NCBI GenBank assembly: GCA_033439265.1 | Contig: JAVTVX010000012.1 | Coordinates: 17,494,501-17,558,500 of the forward strand | DNA: 64,000 nt | Direction: 5' to 3' | DNA from: Dillenia suffruticosa | Lineage: Eukaryota > Streptophyta > Magnoliopsida > Dilleniales > Dilleniaceae | Shown: positions 25,941 through 35,589 of the stretch, piece after piece | Layout: each line of letters opens with the position of its first letter | How positions within the stretch are numbered: position 1 is the stretch's first letter | Position numbers and translations under genes: made by a program | Notes under the pieces: generated by a model | Told to the model about the DNA's origin: nothing | The model's database searches: none | The model's input: the letters and a program-made list of their open reading frames with translations, nothing else

Positions 25941-25964
25941 GCTCAGCTTCCTTTTATTTATGCA

Positions 25965-26050
25965 AAAAAGGATAAAGTGTTGCAAGTATCCGGATTCAAA
26001 CCTATAGCCAAAAGTTGAATATTTGAGGTCCTAACCATTAATCCACAACA
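25965..26050 (-). other. tRNA-like sequence with A- and B-box-like motifs in CACTA element 1
   Basis: The minus strand reads GTGGATTAATGGTTAGGACC (A-box-like) and about 28 nt later GGTTTGAATCCGG (B-box-like, T-loop core GGTTTGAATCC). It then runs into the GC-rich array. A clean cloverleaf is not evident, so this is not called a tRNA gene. It may be a tRNA- or SINE-derived segment captured by the transposon. Confidence 0.5.
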
Positions 26051-26589
26051 TTTTTTGTGTAAATTTCTTTGTTTTTTTTTATTTTTTTATTTTATTTTTA
26101 TTTTTTTCTCTCTTCCTACCAATCTCAATCTCACTTTTTTTTTTACCTCCCTATTTCACTCTTATTTTTTTTTTTCTATCTTACTCTCACCTCTAATTTT
26201 TTTTCTTTTTCTGGGAGCTTTTTTTTTTTTATTTTATATTTTCTTTGAATTATTTTTATTCTGATTTTAACATATTCAAAACCAATGATATTTAAATTGA
26301 ATGTTATTAATGAATTATAAGTTATTAATTTTATATATTTTGAAAGCGAAATATTTGTGATTAAATATATATATATATTTTAAATTATTAATATATTATA
26401 ATTTAAATTTCATACTTATTAGAAAAACAAAAAATTAGAAAAAAAAACAATAAAATTAAATGAAATAGAATAATGGAAATAAAAATGATAAAATAAAATA
26501 AAATAATGAAAATAAAAAATGATAAAATATAATAGTAGAAATATAAATAAAAATAAAGTTAGATTTAACGAAATTATATGATTTACTAT

Positions 26590-26745
26590 ATACCGTGACA
26601 ATCACCATGAATGCATATGGCGCGCATGCCATGACATACCATGCATAAGCGCATGTCGTGCGTGGTGGCAAATGCAAGCACCTGTGTGGCATGCGCGGCG
26701 GCCGTGCTTGCATGGCTGGGCGCCCGCTATACTGGGTGTCTCAGA
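26590..26745 (+). repeat. Second GC-rich island in CACTA element
   Basis: Contains GGCGCGCATGCCATGACATACC, GGCATGCGCGGCGGCCGTGC and GGGCGCCCGC motifs related in style to 22926-23130. It is flanked by AT-rich DNA on both sides. Confidence 0.55.
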
Positions 26746-27269
26746 GCACTATATTAAAATTATATTATTATAATAAATTAAATTTCAAATTAAAAATTAA
26801 TTGTTATAAGAAATTTAAAATATATTGTTAAAAATTAAAATATAGAAAATTTTGAAAAATTAATGATATTTTTACAATTTATAAAATCCCGATACTATAT
26901 AAATTTAGGGAAGTAGTGTTATATAGTTTTTTAAAATTTTATAAAATAAAAATAAAAGTTAATATATATAATTTTGTACTATTTAGAAAAATTTTATAAA
27001 TTGAAGTAAATATAATATTTATAAATAAATGATGTTTTTCGATTTTTAATTTTCAAATTATTAAATCATAAATCTTTTCAAAAATTCTTTATATATTTCA
27101 AAATTTTAAAAAATGTATATAAGTTAATATTAAATTAGTATAAATAATTAAAATATTTTATAAAATTATTTAATGTATATAAGTAATGTATGTTAATAAA
27201 TATTAAATAAATGTATATTAATAAAAAAATAGAAATAAATATAATGATAGTAGATTAAATAAACGATTA

Positions 27270-27780
27270 TATATCACAAAATTATCACTATGTAAACTTA
27301 TTTTTCCACTTATCATCTACTTAATATTTTCTTACCACGACTATATATCACAAATTTATCACTAACTTATCACTAATTTATCACTATATAAACTTAGTTA
27401 CTCAATTACCATTTACTTATTACTAACTTACTGCTAACTTACCACTATATAAATTTAATTATCCACTTACTATCTACTTATAATTTACTTACCACGACTA
27501 TATATCACAAACTTATCACTATATAAACTTTCTTATTCACTTACTATTTACTTACCATTAACTTACTACTATATAAACTTATTTATTCACTTATCATCTA
27601 CTTACCACGACTATATATCACAAATTTATCACAAACTTACTACTATATAAACTTATTTACCCACTTACCATCTACTTACCATTTACGTACCTACTACTAC
27701 TACTTATCATTATCACATATTTACTAAACTACCACTATCATAAATTTACCACAATTTATTATTTAGATTATTTTCAAATA
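27270..27780 (+). repeat. Right subterminal repeats of the CACTA element
   Basis: ACCACGACTATATATCACAAA recurs at about 27334, 27491 and 27604, interleaved with CTTACCACTATATAAACTT variants. It is a mixed array rather than a clean tandem repeat. Confidence 0.65.
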
Positions 27781-28816
27781 TAAAGGATATATGATACAAA
27801 AATATAACAATATTATATTTTTACAGACATTACAATATATAGATTAGAATTTAAACAAATTTAGTTTTAAAAGACGGTAGAATTTATTGTTACCATACAT
27901 CTAAAACCTATGAAAACGGTATTGTTAAATAAATAATAAAAAAGATTTATATTGAGATTGTTTTTAAATCGTGTAAAAAAGACTATTACATTTATTGACC
28001 ATAATTTTTAACCATCGTAATTGAATATTGCTTTACAGACGGTTGTGCTAACTTTACCTACGGTTGATAAAATTTTCTTCACGGACATTTTAGTCGGTTG
28101 AGAAAAACTTATATTTTTCGACGGTTTTGTCATATGGCGTCTTTATAAACCATAAAAACCGTTACTAAAAGTCACCATCATTAAAAATTACCGTCAGCAT
28201 AGCGCTTTAATTTTGTAGTGTGCTTAACTTTAAGGAATTGCGAAAGAAGATCCTCTCGCACTTTCATGGCAGCAAAGAAGGTAAACATCGCGGAACATTC
28301 AAAACCTATAGGAAGATTTTGAAGAAGTTCTCGTGGGAAGGCCTTAAAAGAGACATCCGCTATCACATCAAGCACTACGAGAAATGTCAAAGGGATCAAG
28401 CCCAGCGGAAGGACATGCACAACCTCAAATGGCAGCAGAAAGAATTTCAAGTTGGGGATTGGGTTTATCTCTACTACTACCTCAAAAAGAAGAAGGACTC
28501 CAAGCAGATGGCCAACAAACTCAAGGCAAATGACCCGTACAAGATTATGGCCAAGTACGGAAAGCTTGTATACAAGATAAATGTTGTCCCAAGCACCCAG
28601 GTACATCCTGTCTTTCATACAAAATGGCTTAAAAAGTATACTCGAGATCTTATTCATGTAGCAGCAACCAAGCCAAAGATGAACAGAAGACAAAAACGAA
28701 TTGAGTTCGTATCTCAACAAGAGCACAAGGAGATCCAAGCAAGCAAATGAGTTTATTCAAAGAACCAGCCCAAAAGGGAGAGACCCAACACAAGGAGGAT
28801 TCGAAGAAGAGATGTC

Positions 28817-29569
28817 ATGATTAGTCTCAAAGGTTATCCTCACATCAACCTTGAGGATAAGGTTCCTCTTCAAGGAGGGGCGAATGTAACGAACCCTCAA
28901 AAGGCCATGAGCAGCACCCGAGCAGATAGCATGGAGATTCGCACGGAAGGTCCTGACCAAAGGGTGCGAATGAAAGGCCACGACCAAGAGGTACGAGCCA
29001 AAGGACACGAGCAAGTGAAAGGTCTCAAGCAACAAGCCACAAGCAGCGTGCTACAAGCAAAGGGTTGCGAGCCAAGGGCCGCGAGCAATAAGCAACAAGA
29101 CCATGAGCCAAAGGTCATGGCCAATGAGCAGCAAGCAAAAAGATATGAGCATAAGGCAATGAGCAACAAGCAACATGCAGCAGGCAGCAAGCAAGGCGGG
29201 ACAAATGCGATGGAGGTTCGCATGGACACAAGTTTTTCACAAGAGGCCACGATCGAGCAGTCAACACCAAAGGTTGCCACCAAGCCACGGTTCTACTCTA
29301 GGGACCAGAAGACACCAGAAGAGGCCATGAAGAAGCACAAAGAAGGAGCAATGCCTAAAGGAATTCAAATGCAAGCACCAAGCAATGCAGCCGCAGCGCC
29401 AAGTGAAAAGGCACCAGCACCAGCATGTGTTAAGGCACCAATTCACGAGCGACCAGCAAGCAATCGAGGAGCCCAAGCCAAGATAACTTCCAAAGGTGTT
29501 CCCAAGGCAGTAGGCAACGAAATGGTGCAAGGAGAGGAGCAGGTGCATGCAAACAACCAAGAGACATAA
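28817..29569 (+). CDS. Open frame spanning PPT and 3' LTR, Gln/Lys-rich repeats, unknown function
   Basis: A 250-codon frame starts in the PPT region and ends inside the 3' LTR. It is in the same frame as the integrase tail, separated from it only by a TGA at 28748-28750. The product is hydrophilic with a repeating pattern around RxKGHxQEVRAKGHEQVKG and NEQQAKRYEHKAMSN, followed by an Ala/Pro/Lys-rich part ending VHANNQET. The 5' LTR carries the same frame broken by a 7-nt indel near 17785 (pieces 17530-17932 and 17841-18200). I do not recognise a domain. It may be an LTR-borne extension of pol or a chance frame in a repetitive sequence. Confidence 0.4.
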   Translation: MISLKGYPHINLEDKVPLQGGANVTNPQKAMSSTRADSMEIRTEGPDQRVRMKGHDQEVRAKGHEQVKGLKQQATSSVLQAKGCEPRAASNKQQDHEPKVMANEQQAKRYEHKAMSNKQHAAGSKQGGTNAMEVRMDTSFSQEATIEQSTPKVATKPRFYSRDQKTPEEAMKKHKEGAMPKGIQMQAPSNAAAAPSEKAPAPACVKAPIHERPASNRGAQAKITSKGVPKAVGNEMVQGEEQVHANNQET

Positions 29570-30337
29570 GCATCATACAAGCAACTGCTTACATTCTGCC
29601 CAATTCTGGACAGATTACTTATATTATTAGTATTTCAATATTTATGCCATTTTATTTAGTATTTTAAGTATCAAGACTCATGTTTGAAGTGTTGTAATAA
29701 GTGGGATATCATTATATAGGGTGAAGGGACTCTTTTTAGGCAGTTATAGGTAGTTATAGACCAAAGGAACTAATGTTTCAGCCAAGGGTGTGCATTTGGC
29801 CGAAATGTTCCCATTGCTGCCCTTTCTTTTCCCCCTTCCCTTGCCTATAAATACCCATGTACTCCCCCTCATTTGGATATCAGAAATACAGTTAAGACTT
29901 GAGAATTTCGTCCCTTTCTATTTCTCATTAATGAGAGACTTGAGTTAGGATATTAGACATTCCATAGTGCAGTTTTTGGACAACACTTGCTTTGTCTAAT
30001 GTTCTTTGTCTTGTGAGAGATCCCTGCGGTGCAACAAGGCCAGGCCTACGTCTTTTGAAGGAGAGCAATTGCTTAAGAGATCCCTGCGGTGCAAGACCTT
30101 TGCTTAACTCCAAAACCGTAAGTCATATCCCTTTCTTTTGTTTACCGATTTTACATAGTTTTTGTTAGTCTTTCTTTCTTTTTTTTTTTCTTTCCCCCTT
30201 CTTTTATTCCCGAGCCACCCTTGTGCATAGACCATCATTGTCATGTAGCAAGGTGTACCCTACCATTTTTACAAGCCTCCCCTTTCTTTCAACCCAAAAC
30301 AGGCCGTGATCCTCTTCTAGGATACGGGTTCGCCGCA
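28885..30337 (+). repeat. 3' LTR of the gypsy element
   Basis: Begins TGTAACGAACCC just after the PPT and ends TTCGCCGCA before the TSD. Compared with the 5' LTR it lacks 7 bp in the CAACGAGCAACGAGCAAC repeat and a few short poly-pyrimidine blocks near 18830. Confidence 0.92.
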
Positions 30338-30372
30338 CACCGCTCGCGACTTACAAGGACATACGTGCATAG
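30338..30372 (+). repeat. Right remainder of the 87-bp minisatellite
   Basis: CACCGCTCGCGACTTACAAGG continues the unit broken by the gypsy insertion at 17505. The array ends near 30370. Confidence 0.7.
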
Positions 30373-30407
30373 ACATGGGATTTGTGGGATTAGGTTGGCT
30401 TAATTTT

Positions 30408-30540
30408 GTACTCTGTGAGTACAAATTCAATTTCGAACTCTAGGAGTATGAAATTAAGTTTCACAAAAAAAATAAATCGTAAAAAAAAATAAAAAAATTA
30501 AAAGAAATGATTTCGCACTCCGAAAGTGCGAAATCGATAT
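30408..30540. repeat. Three consecutive related hairpins
   Basis: ATTTTGTACTC-tgt-GAGTACAAAT, AATTTCGAACTC-tag-GAGTATGAAATT and GATTTCGCACT-ccga-AAGTGCGAAATC follow one another. Each is a near-perfect inverted repeat with a 3-4 nt loop and a similar ACTC/GAGT apex. Confidence 0.65.
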
Positions 30541-31103
30541 TTTGGAAATTAAAAAAAGAATGATATTTAAATAATTTTTTTAAAATAACATTATTTTGAT
30601 AAATAACCGTAAATTACTACCATACCAAAGTCAAACCCCCCAAAGGAAAACCATATTTAAAGAAGTGGATAATGTTTTTGGTACAAATCCATGTTGAATT
30701 CTCACAAATTTTAAAAGCATTCATGTCAAATTTATGGTAATTTTATTTAATCTATGATTCTTGTTTTGTATTACTTGCATCAAACTAATCACCACCAATA
30801 TTATGCTTAAGGAAGGTAATAATCAATTTGCAAAAACTCACCCCAATTGCAATGAATTTTACACAAAACTTCTTAGATAATATGCTAGCTCTTATGGTGG
30901 TGATTACTTTCATTCAATGCTTTTCTTTTTTGGGTATTTGACTTATATAGCATTGAACCATAAGCATGGGAGAAGCCGCGACGGTTAAGAATATGTTAAA
31001 AATTTTAAAAGCATTATTAAAAATCTTTAAAATACTACTGAAATTATTTAAAATAGTCCAAAATAAAGAGAGGGATGGATAATGTGATGTGGTGTCATAG
31101 ATC
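30541..31103. other. AT-rich 3' flank of the GDSL gene
   Basis: No coding potential is supported. It probably includes the 3' UTR of the GDSL gene (downstream of 31104 on the minus strand). Confidence 0.5.
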
Positions 31104-32452
31104 CTAGATTTGGGCCATTTGTTTGACATTGATAGGGTAACAATCCAACGGAGAACCTGAGTAAGCCCTCTGAGCAAGGATTTTGTTTACAGCTTGGGTT
31201 GGATGAAAAGCATCCCAAAATACATATTGGTCTCTATTCACACAGGGTATTGAAAACGGAAGACATGTTATTTGCCCTTTATTCCTCCCAATCCCACAAC
31301 ATCCTCTGTCTGCAACACTGAATCCTGCAAGAAAATCTCACAACTTCATGAGGTTTAGAATTGAATTGGGTATAAAAAATTTTGACCAAGGGGTATACCG
31401 TAAGTGCCCGGGTTGTTGACTATGTCATAGAAAGCTCCAAAAGTGTTTCCATAGACATAGATTGCCCCGGAAGAACTGTTAGCATTGAGTCGATCAACCA
31501 TAGACCTGAGTTGAACATTGAACATTGAAACATAATCATTTATGAAGCCAACACATTTTCCTGGTGGTGCAAGACCGGTCGCCAATTGGCTTGGGATGCA
31601 ACCAAGTGGACCAATCCCAGCCAACAAGAACTTTCTCGATCCAAAACCTTGAAGCGCCTGCCCAGAAAAGAAATAACAATATTCTCACAATTTCATTATA
31701 CATTTCATAAAACTGAGCATGCATGTGTTGTGTTTGTTGGACAATATTGCATGATACAACACAATATAATTTACAATATTAAACAATAACAAAGGGAACC
31801 AGTGGTTGTCAGACGCACGTGTGTATCATATTTATGGGATATATCTTTTAGATGTACGATGCAATATGACACTTCATAATTCATAAGAGGATAAAATTTT
31901 ATTTATGACTTCACCACATCATGTTATGTCCCTTGTCATGTGTGTGCATGCATGCGTGGTTCATAGTTTTGGTCCGTAAGAAAGAGGACCAGCGGCAGTA
32001 ACAAAATTCTTACAAGGATTTGCTTCTCGTAGAGATTGATAAGGAGATCAGCATATGGTTTAGGTTTGTAAGTAGAGCTCGTGGAATAAAAGGAAGGGAG
32101 GAGATAATTGTTGATGTAGTCATTGCTGCCAAGAATAAACACTACCAAAGACTTGGCCAAATGGCGGCTCAAATCCTTTTCACCGAGTTGGCTTTTTAAT
32201 GCATTCAAAGTATTTTGGAAATTTTGCACTTGCTTGTTCAAGTTGAATCGATCTCCCTGCATCACATCAGTGTTTATAGATCAAGATCAGTGGAAAAACA
32301 CAAGCCTAAGTTGTACAAGTACTCACAATATTTTATTAAGGGAAGAAAGGGTAACTTTGACTCAAAATCATCAGCACATGTAAAAATACTAATGAGAAAC
32401 AACTCAGAAGCATGGGGGGGGGGGAGAGAGACAACTCAGAAGCATGGGGGGG

Positions 32453-32502
<50 letters not shown>

Positions 32503-33135
32503 CAGGTTCTGTCCTGTCTCGTCAAGAATGCCAGCAGCAGCAGAAGCATAATTGACCCCCTTGAGAATTCTTGTTCCTGTTGCAAATGGACTTGCATAGG
32601 GTGGAATCTCAGGAAGTCCCACCAAGTCACCTGTACACGGTTTTAAAGTGTGTGTTATTTTCATAATTTTAAAGTGATCAATTACAAAAGGGGTTGAACG
32701 GTGGCGTCAACCACCGTGCTAACCATTACCGTTAAGCTATTTTTCTCATTTTGTTTTAATGGGAGACTCCCATAAATTGTCATCTTGATATGGTAAGTAA
32801 TTCTGCATTATGATAACTATTTGTAATGGTGTGTATTTTATTAGGTTAAGTGTAAGAGAAGCGGCAGTACCTAGAAAGTCAGCGATGGTTCCTCCATTGC
32901 AGAACCTGCCGGTAGGGCCAGCATAGTAGTCGATTCCATAAGGTATGTAATTGGCTTTTGCTAATGAGTTCACCAGATAGTTGTTATTTCCATTGTCTGT
33001 CAATGAATCTCCAAACACATACATTGCTGAGAATTGTTCTGCGTCTTCTTCTGCAATTCCATTTCCATGCACCAACCCAACATTATTAATTGAGCATACT
33101 ACGGTCATCATCATTGTTACTATTAACAACTCCAT
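31104..33135 (-). CDS. GDSL-type esterase/lipase, secreted, complete, 5 exons
   Basis: Coding exons on the minus strand are 33135-32871, 32630-32503, 32256-32014, 31657-31399 and 31324-31104. They total 1116 nt (371 aa plus TAG) and all introns are GT-AG. An N-terminal signal peptide is visible (about residues 1-24). SGNH blocks: I, YVFGDSLTDNGNNN with nucleophile Ser44; II, GVNYASAAAGI (113-123); III, GSNDYINNY (Gly174, Asn176); V, DAFHPT with Asp336 and His339. GRFCNG replaces the usual GRFSNG. Length, exon count and blocks match the plant GDSL lipase family, whose members hydrolyse lipid or acyl esters in the apoplast or cell wall; the substrate cannot be told from sequence. The start is the ATG ahead of the hydrophobic leader. 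A CT-rich 5' UTR lies just upstream. No disabling mutation is seen. Confidence 0.94.
32400..32500 (-). repeat. G-tract duplication and GA/CT microsatellite in GDSL intron 2
   Basis: ACAACTCAGAAGCATGGGG followed by a G run and GAGAGAG occurs twice in tandem (from about 32400 and 32431). The second copy runs into (GA)n up to 32499, directly beside the splice donor at 32502. Read on the gene strand, the donor is GTA followed by a long (CT)n. Confidence 0.85.
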
Positions 33136-33145
33136 CCCCAACAAC

Positions 33146-33166
33146 TCTCTCTCTCTCTCTCTCTAA
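33146..33166 (-). repeat. (CT/GA)n in the GDSL 5' UTR
   Basis: Plus strand CTCTCTCTCTCTCTCTCTCT just upstream of the ATG. GA repeats in leaders are common in plant promoters. A TATA-like CTTATAAG lies at about 33187-33194. Confidence 0.6.
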
Positions 33167-33199
33167 AGCGTGTTGATTTTGGTTTGTCCTTATAAGTAA

Positions 33200-34289
33200 A
33201 CATGACCACCGGTTCGGTTCAAAACTAGAACCTGACCATGAAGAAACTAACCAGAACTGTGAGATGGGTTATAATTTGATTTCCCTATTCAATTTGGGGT
33301 TTTAATTTTTGAACATCGTACTTAAGTTTAAGTTAGAACGTTAATGAATTATAAAAATTGAAACATCAGAGAATTATAAAAAATCTTGATAATAATAATA
33401 AAAAAGAACTCTTAAAAAATTAAAACCGAGTCAAAACCAAAAATGTCCGATTTCAATCCATAACCAAACCGAATTAAAATTGAAACCAATATACCAGTTC
33501 ATTCTTTTTTTCATTTTTAAATTGGACCGGTTGTGATTCCGTTTCAATTTTGTTTCAAACGGTCGTCATTCCCTATCTACAAGAGTTACAAAACAATGAA
33601 GGGGTCTAACATTTTGTTGTATCATAAAGGTAAAGTTACAAAAAAGGATGTAACGATGAGGTACAAAGTCCCTTATATTCTGGTCTTTTTGTCCTGAGAA
33701 GAGAAAAGCAAGAGAGGTATTTTCGTGCATGCTGCCAATACTTCGCCTGGCTTTTGGTTATCTTTCTAACTTCCCCCATTTGTCTTTATTTCCCCTCCGG
33801 TGGCTTGTTGGGCAGGTCTCCTTCCCTATAAAATTAAATTCTCTTCATCAAAATTTTGAATTTGATTTTTAAAATATTAAATTCTCTTGACTAAATTTTA
33901 AGTTTGACTTTTAAAAATAAAAAAAATAGACATCGGATAGTCAACTCCTAAATTAAACCCACAACTTTTTTTGATACATTAGACCCTACAACTGTTTTAA
34001 CCGAATCAATCAAGTTTTCGAATATCGGTAATCATTAAAAAAAAATCATGTTATGCATGCATCCACGTATAGGTTAAACAACCAAGTTGGGTGTAATATG
34101 GCATTAAACCCCAATTCTCTAACCTTTGTAATTATAAAATTAATAAATTTTAAAGACCTAATCTAATCTAATTTCACCACTAACCCTTTTGTTCTAATTA
34201 TCCATTTTGCATTAAAAATCAAATTCAAAGTAATTAATATCAAGTGCTCTTAATCAATAACGAACAAGTATTCTCCTTATCATTATATA
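33200..34289. other. Intergenic AT-rich DNA upstream of the GDSL gene
   Basis: No gene is supported. Short runs such as TTAAACCCACAACTTTT and AAATTTTAAGTTTGA repeat weakly. Confidence 0.5.
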
Positions 34290-35521
34290 TATTAGAAGAG
34301 GGGTTATTGAGATAATTTTTTTCTTGATTTTAGACAATTATATTCCATTATATATAGAGGATTATAAGAGTGTATATGTACATAACGTATGGTTAGATAC
34401 ATGATTGATTATTAGACTAAATAATAAGTTAGGTCAATATTTTTTATACCCCTATAGTTGGAGTGGAAGAAGATCGAACACTCAGATTGGACTGGAAATC
34501 GAGGAAAAATGATGAATGTCTCATGTCCTTTTTGCCAAAGCGATGTTGTTTACTAGCATTGATCGAGCACTGGGGCCTTGTGCACTTGTGCCTATGGGGT
34601 CTGCTTTAATTGCTGCCACACAAAGATCATAAGATGGTGTTTATTTACATGTCATCTCCACTAAATATTTATCAGGTGTTGGAGAAGATTGAGCTAGGGT
34701 TCTAAAGAAGAGAGAGAAAAATACCGAAAAGAAGAAATAAAGATTTTACAGATATATTTTTTTTAATCACTTTTATCTTTGGGATAGAGAATGTATTGAA
34801 TATGGAAACAATGACACCAAGAAGGAGAGAGAGAAGAAGGAGGATGATAAAGATGAAGAGTTAAAAAAGAAAGAAAAAGATGAGGACAAAAGAAGAAGAA
34901 GAAGAAAAACGAGAAAGATCACATAAGGCAGATCTTGAGAAGGGAGTTAATAGAGTTCAGGATTCTAAAAGGAGAGAGAGCATAGAGAGGAGACATAAAC
35001 CTTCTTTTAATGATTTTTTTTATTATTTTTTTTGAAGGTGGTTAGATGTTGTTAATGACAATGGGAAAGATGTGGATGTAACATTTTGATAATGAAGTTG
35101 AACATTTTTTTTAAAGAAAAATCGGGATTCGAATAGAGATACAAGGATGTAGAAGAAATCAATTAAATTTTTTTTTAGAGAACAATTAGAATTTGAATAT
35201 ATAGAGAGGAGAAACCGGAAGAAATCAACTAGACTCCATTCTGATGCATAGGATCCTGACAAAAGGCAAGTACAGAGTATACAAGAGTTAAAAACTTGCT
35301 TGTGGTAGGAAGGATAAGTTTTCAAACCGGCCTCTGATACCATATTAGAAAAGGGTTTATTGAAAGTATAAATTCTGTCATAATTTTAAATAATTGCATT
35401 CCACTATAGGATTACAATAGTGTACATGTTCATAACGCATGATCAGATACATGATTAATTATTAAATTAAATACAAGACAGATTATTAGACTAAATAATA
35501 GGTTAGATTAATATTCTATCA
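34290..35521 (-). mobile_element. Short copia-type element with 160-180 bp LTRs, minus strand
   Basis: LTRs 34290-34448 and 35343-35521 are related (TATTAGAARAGGG...ACTAAATAATARGTTAG...). On the minus strand a primer-binding site (TGGTATCAGAGGCCGG, about 35327-35342) abuts the right LTR, while a purine-type tract abuts the left LTR. The 0.9-kb interior is purine-rich with GAGAGA and AGAAGAAG stretches and no domain. It resembles a deleted or TRIM-like copia derivative. Sequence beyond the right LTR (35522-35560) again matches the PPT side, so the arrangement is rearranged. Confidence 0.65.
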
Positions 35522-35589
35522 TACCCCCACAATTAGAGTAAGAGGAGGTCGAACGCTCAGACTAGTAATCTTCAAGATAATCTTCTCAG

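Larger units (their letters stand above)
21205..28220. mobile_element. Non-autonomous CACTA (En/Spm-type) transposon, 7.0 kb
   Basis: The ends are CACTACAAAAT...ATTTTGTAGTG, giving an inverted CACTACAAAA terminus. The 3-bp flanks are TGT (21202-21204) and TGC (28221-28223), one base apart. The gypsy reading frame is restored if TGC is the original triplet. Both arms have subterminal repeats: CGGTTA-type on the left (21430-21700) and TATCACTATATAAACTT-type on the right (27290-27700). CGTCTG/CAGACG-type short inverted motifs lie near the ends. The interior is very AT-rich apart from GC islands at 22926-23130, 25530-25940 and 26590-26740. No transposase frame is present. Confidence 0.88.
20925..28750 (+). 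pseudogene. Gypsy integrase N- and C-terminal pieces, split by CACTA, core missing
   Basis: The first piece (20967-21204) ends NAKETQYGLRNGLLLWRGKVYV, the region that precedes the integrase zinc finger. The second (28221-28750) starts with LNFKELRKKILSHFHGSKE and continues through the H2C2-like domain (...SWEGLKRDIRYHIKHYEKCQ). Removing the CACTA element with one TSD copy joins the two in frame. The first zinc-binding cysteine appears as Tyr (YEKC instead of C-x-x-C). After QRDQAQR the frame jumps to the integrase tail (VGDWVYLYYYLKKK...VHPVFHTKWLKKY), so the DDE catalytic core is absent. Two separate deletions (RT-RNase H and IN core) therefore define this element. Confidence 0.83.
17506..30337 (+). 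mobile_element. Ty3/gypsy retrotransposon, internally deleted, host of a CACTA insertion
   Basis: LTRs 17506-18992 and 28885-30337 are highly similar, begin TGTAACGAACCC and end GGTTCGCCGCA. A perfect 5-bp TSD, CACCG, lies at 17501-17505 and 30338-30342. A PPT (CAAGGAGGGGCGAA) precedes the right LTR. The internal order is gag, zinc knuckle, aspartic protease, then directly an integrase N-terminal zinc region and an integrase C-terminal tail. The RT, RNase H and integrase catalytic core are absent, so this copy could only move with help from another element. Several in-frame stops look like C-to-T decay (CGA to TGA, CAG to TAG). The 7.0-kb CACTA element at 21205-28220 was inserted later. Confidence 0.93.

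Noticed and set aside
25540..26018. Several 100-130 codon frames on both strands
   Set aside because: All fall in the GC-rich array of the CACTA element and are mutually overlapping; compositional.
25965..26050. Candidate tRNA gene on the minus strand
   Set aside because: Same reason: B-box-like core only, no complete cloverleaf.
21205..28220. Search for CACTA transposase (TNPD/TNPA)
   Set aside because: No frame longer than short compositional ones and no recognisable transposase motif; treated as non-autonomous.
35023..35343. 106-codon minus-strand frame
   Set aside because: Starts in the PBS of the short copia derivative and runs through low-complexity interior; no gag motif.
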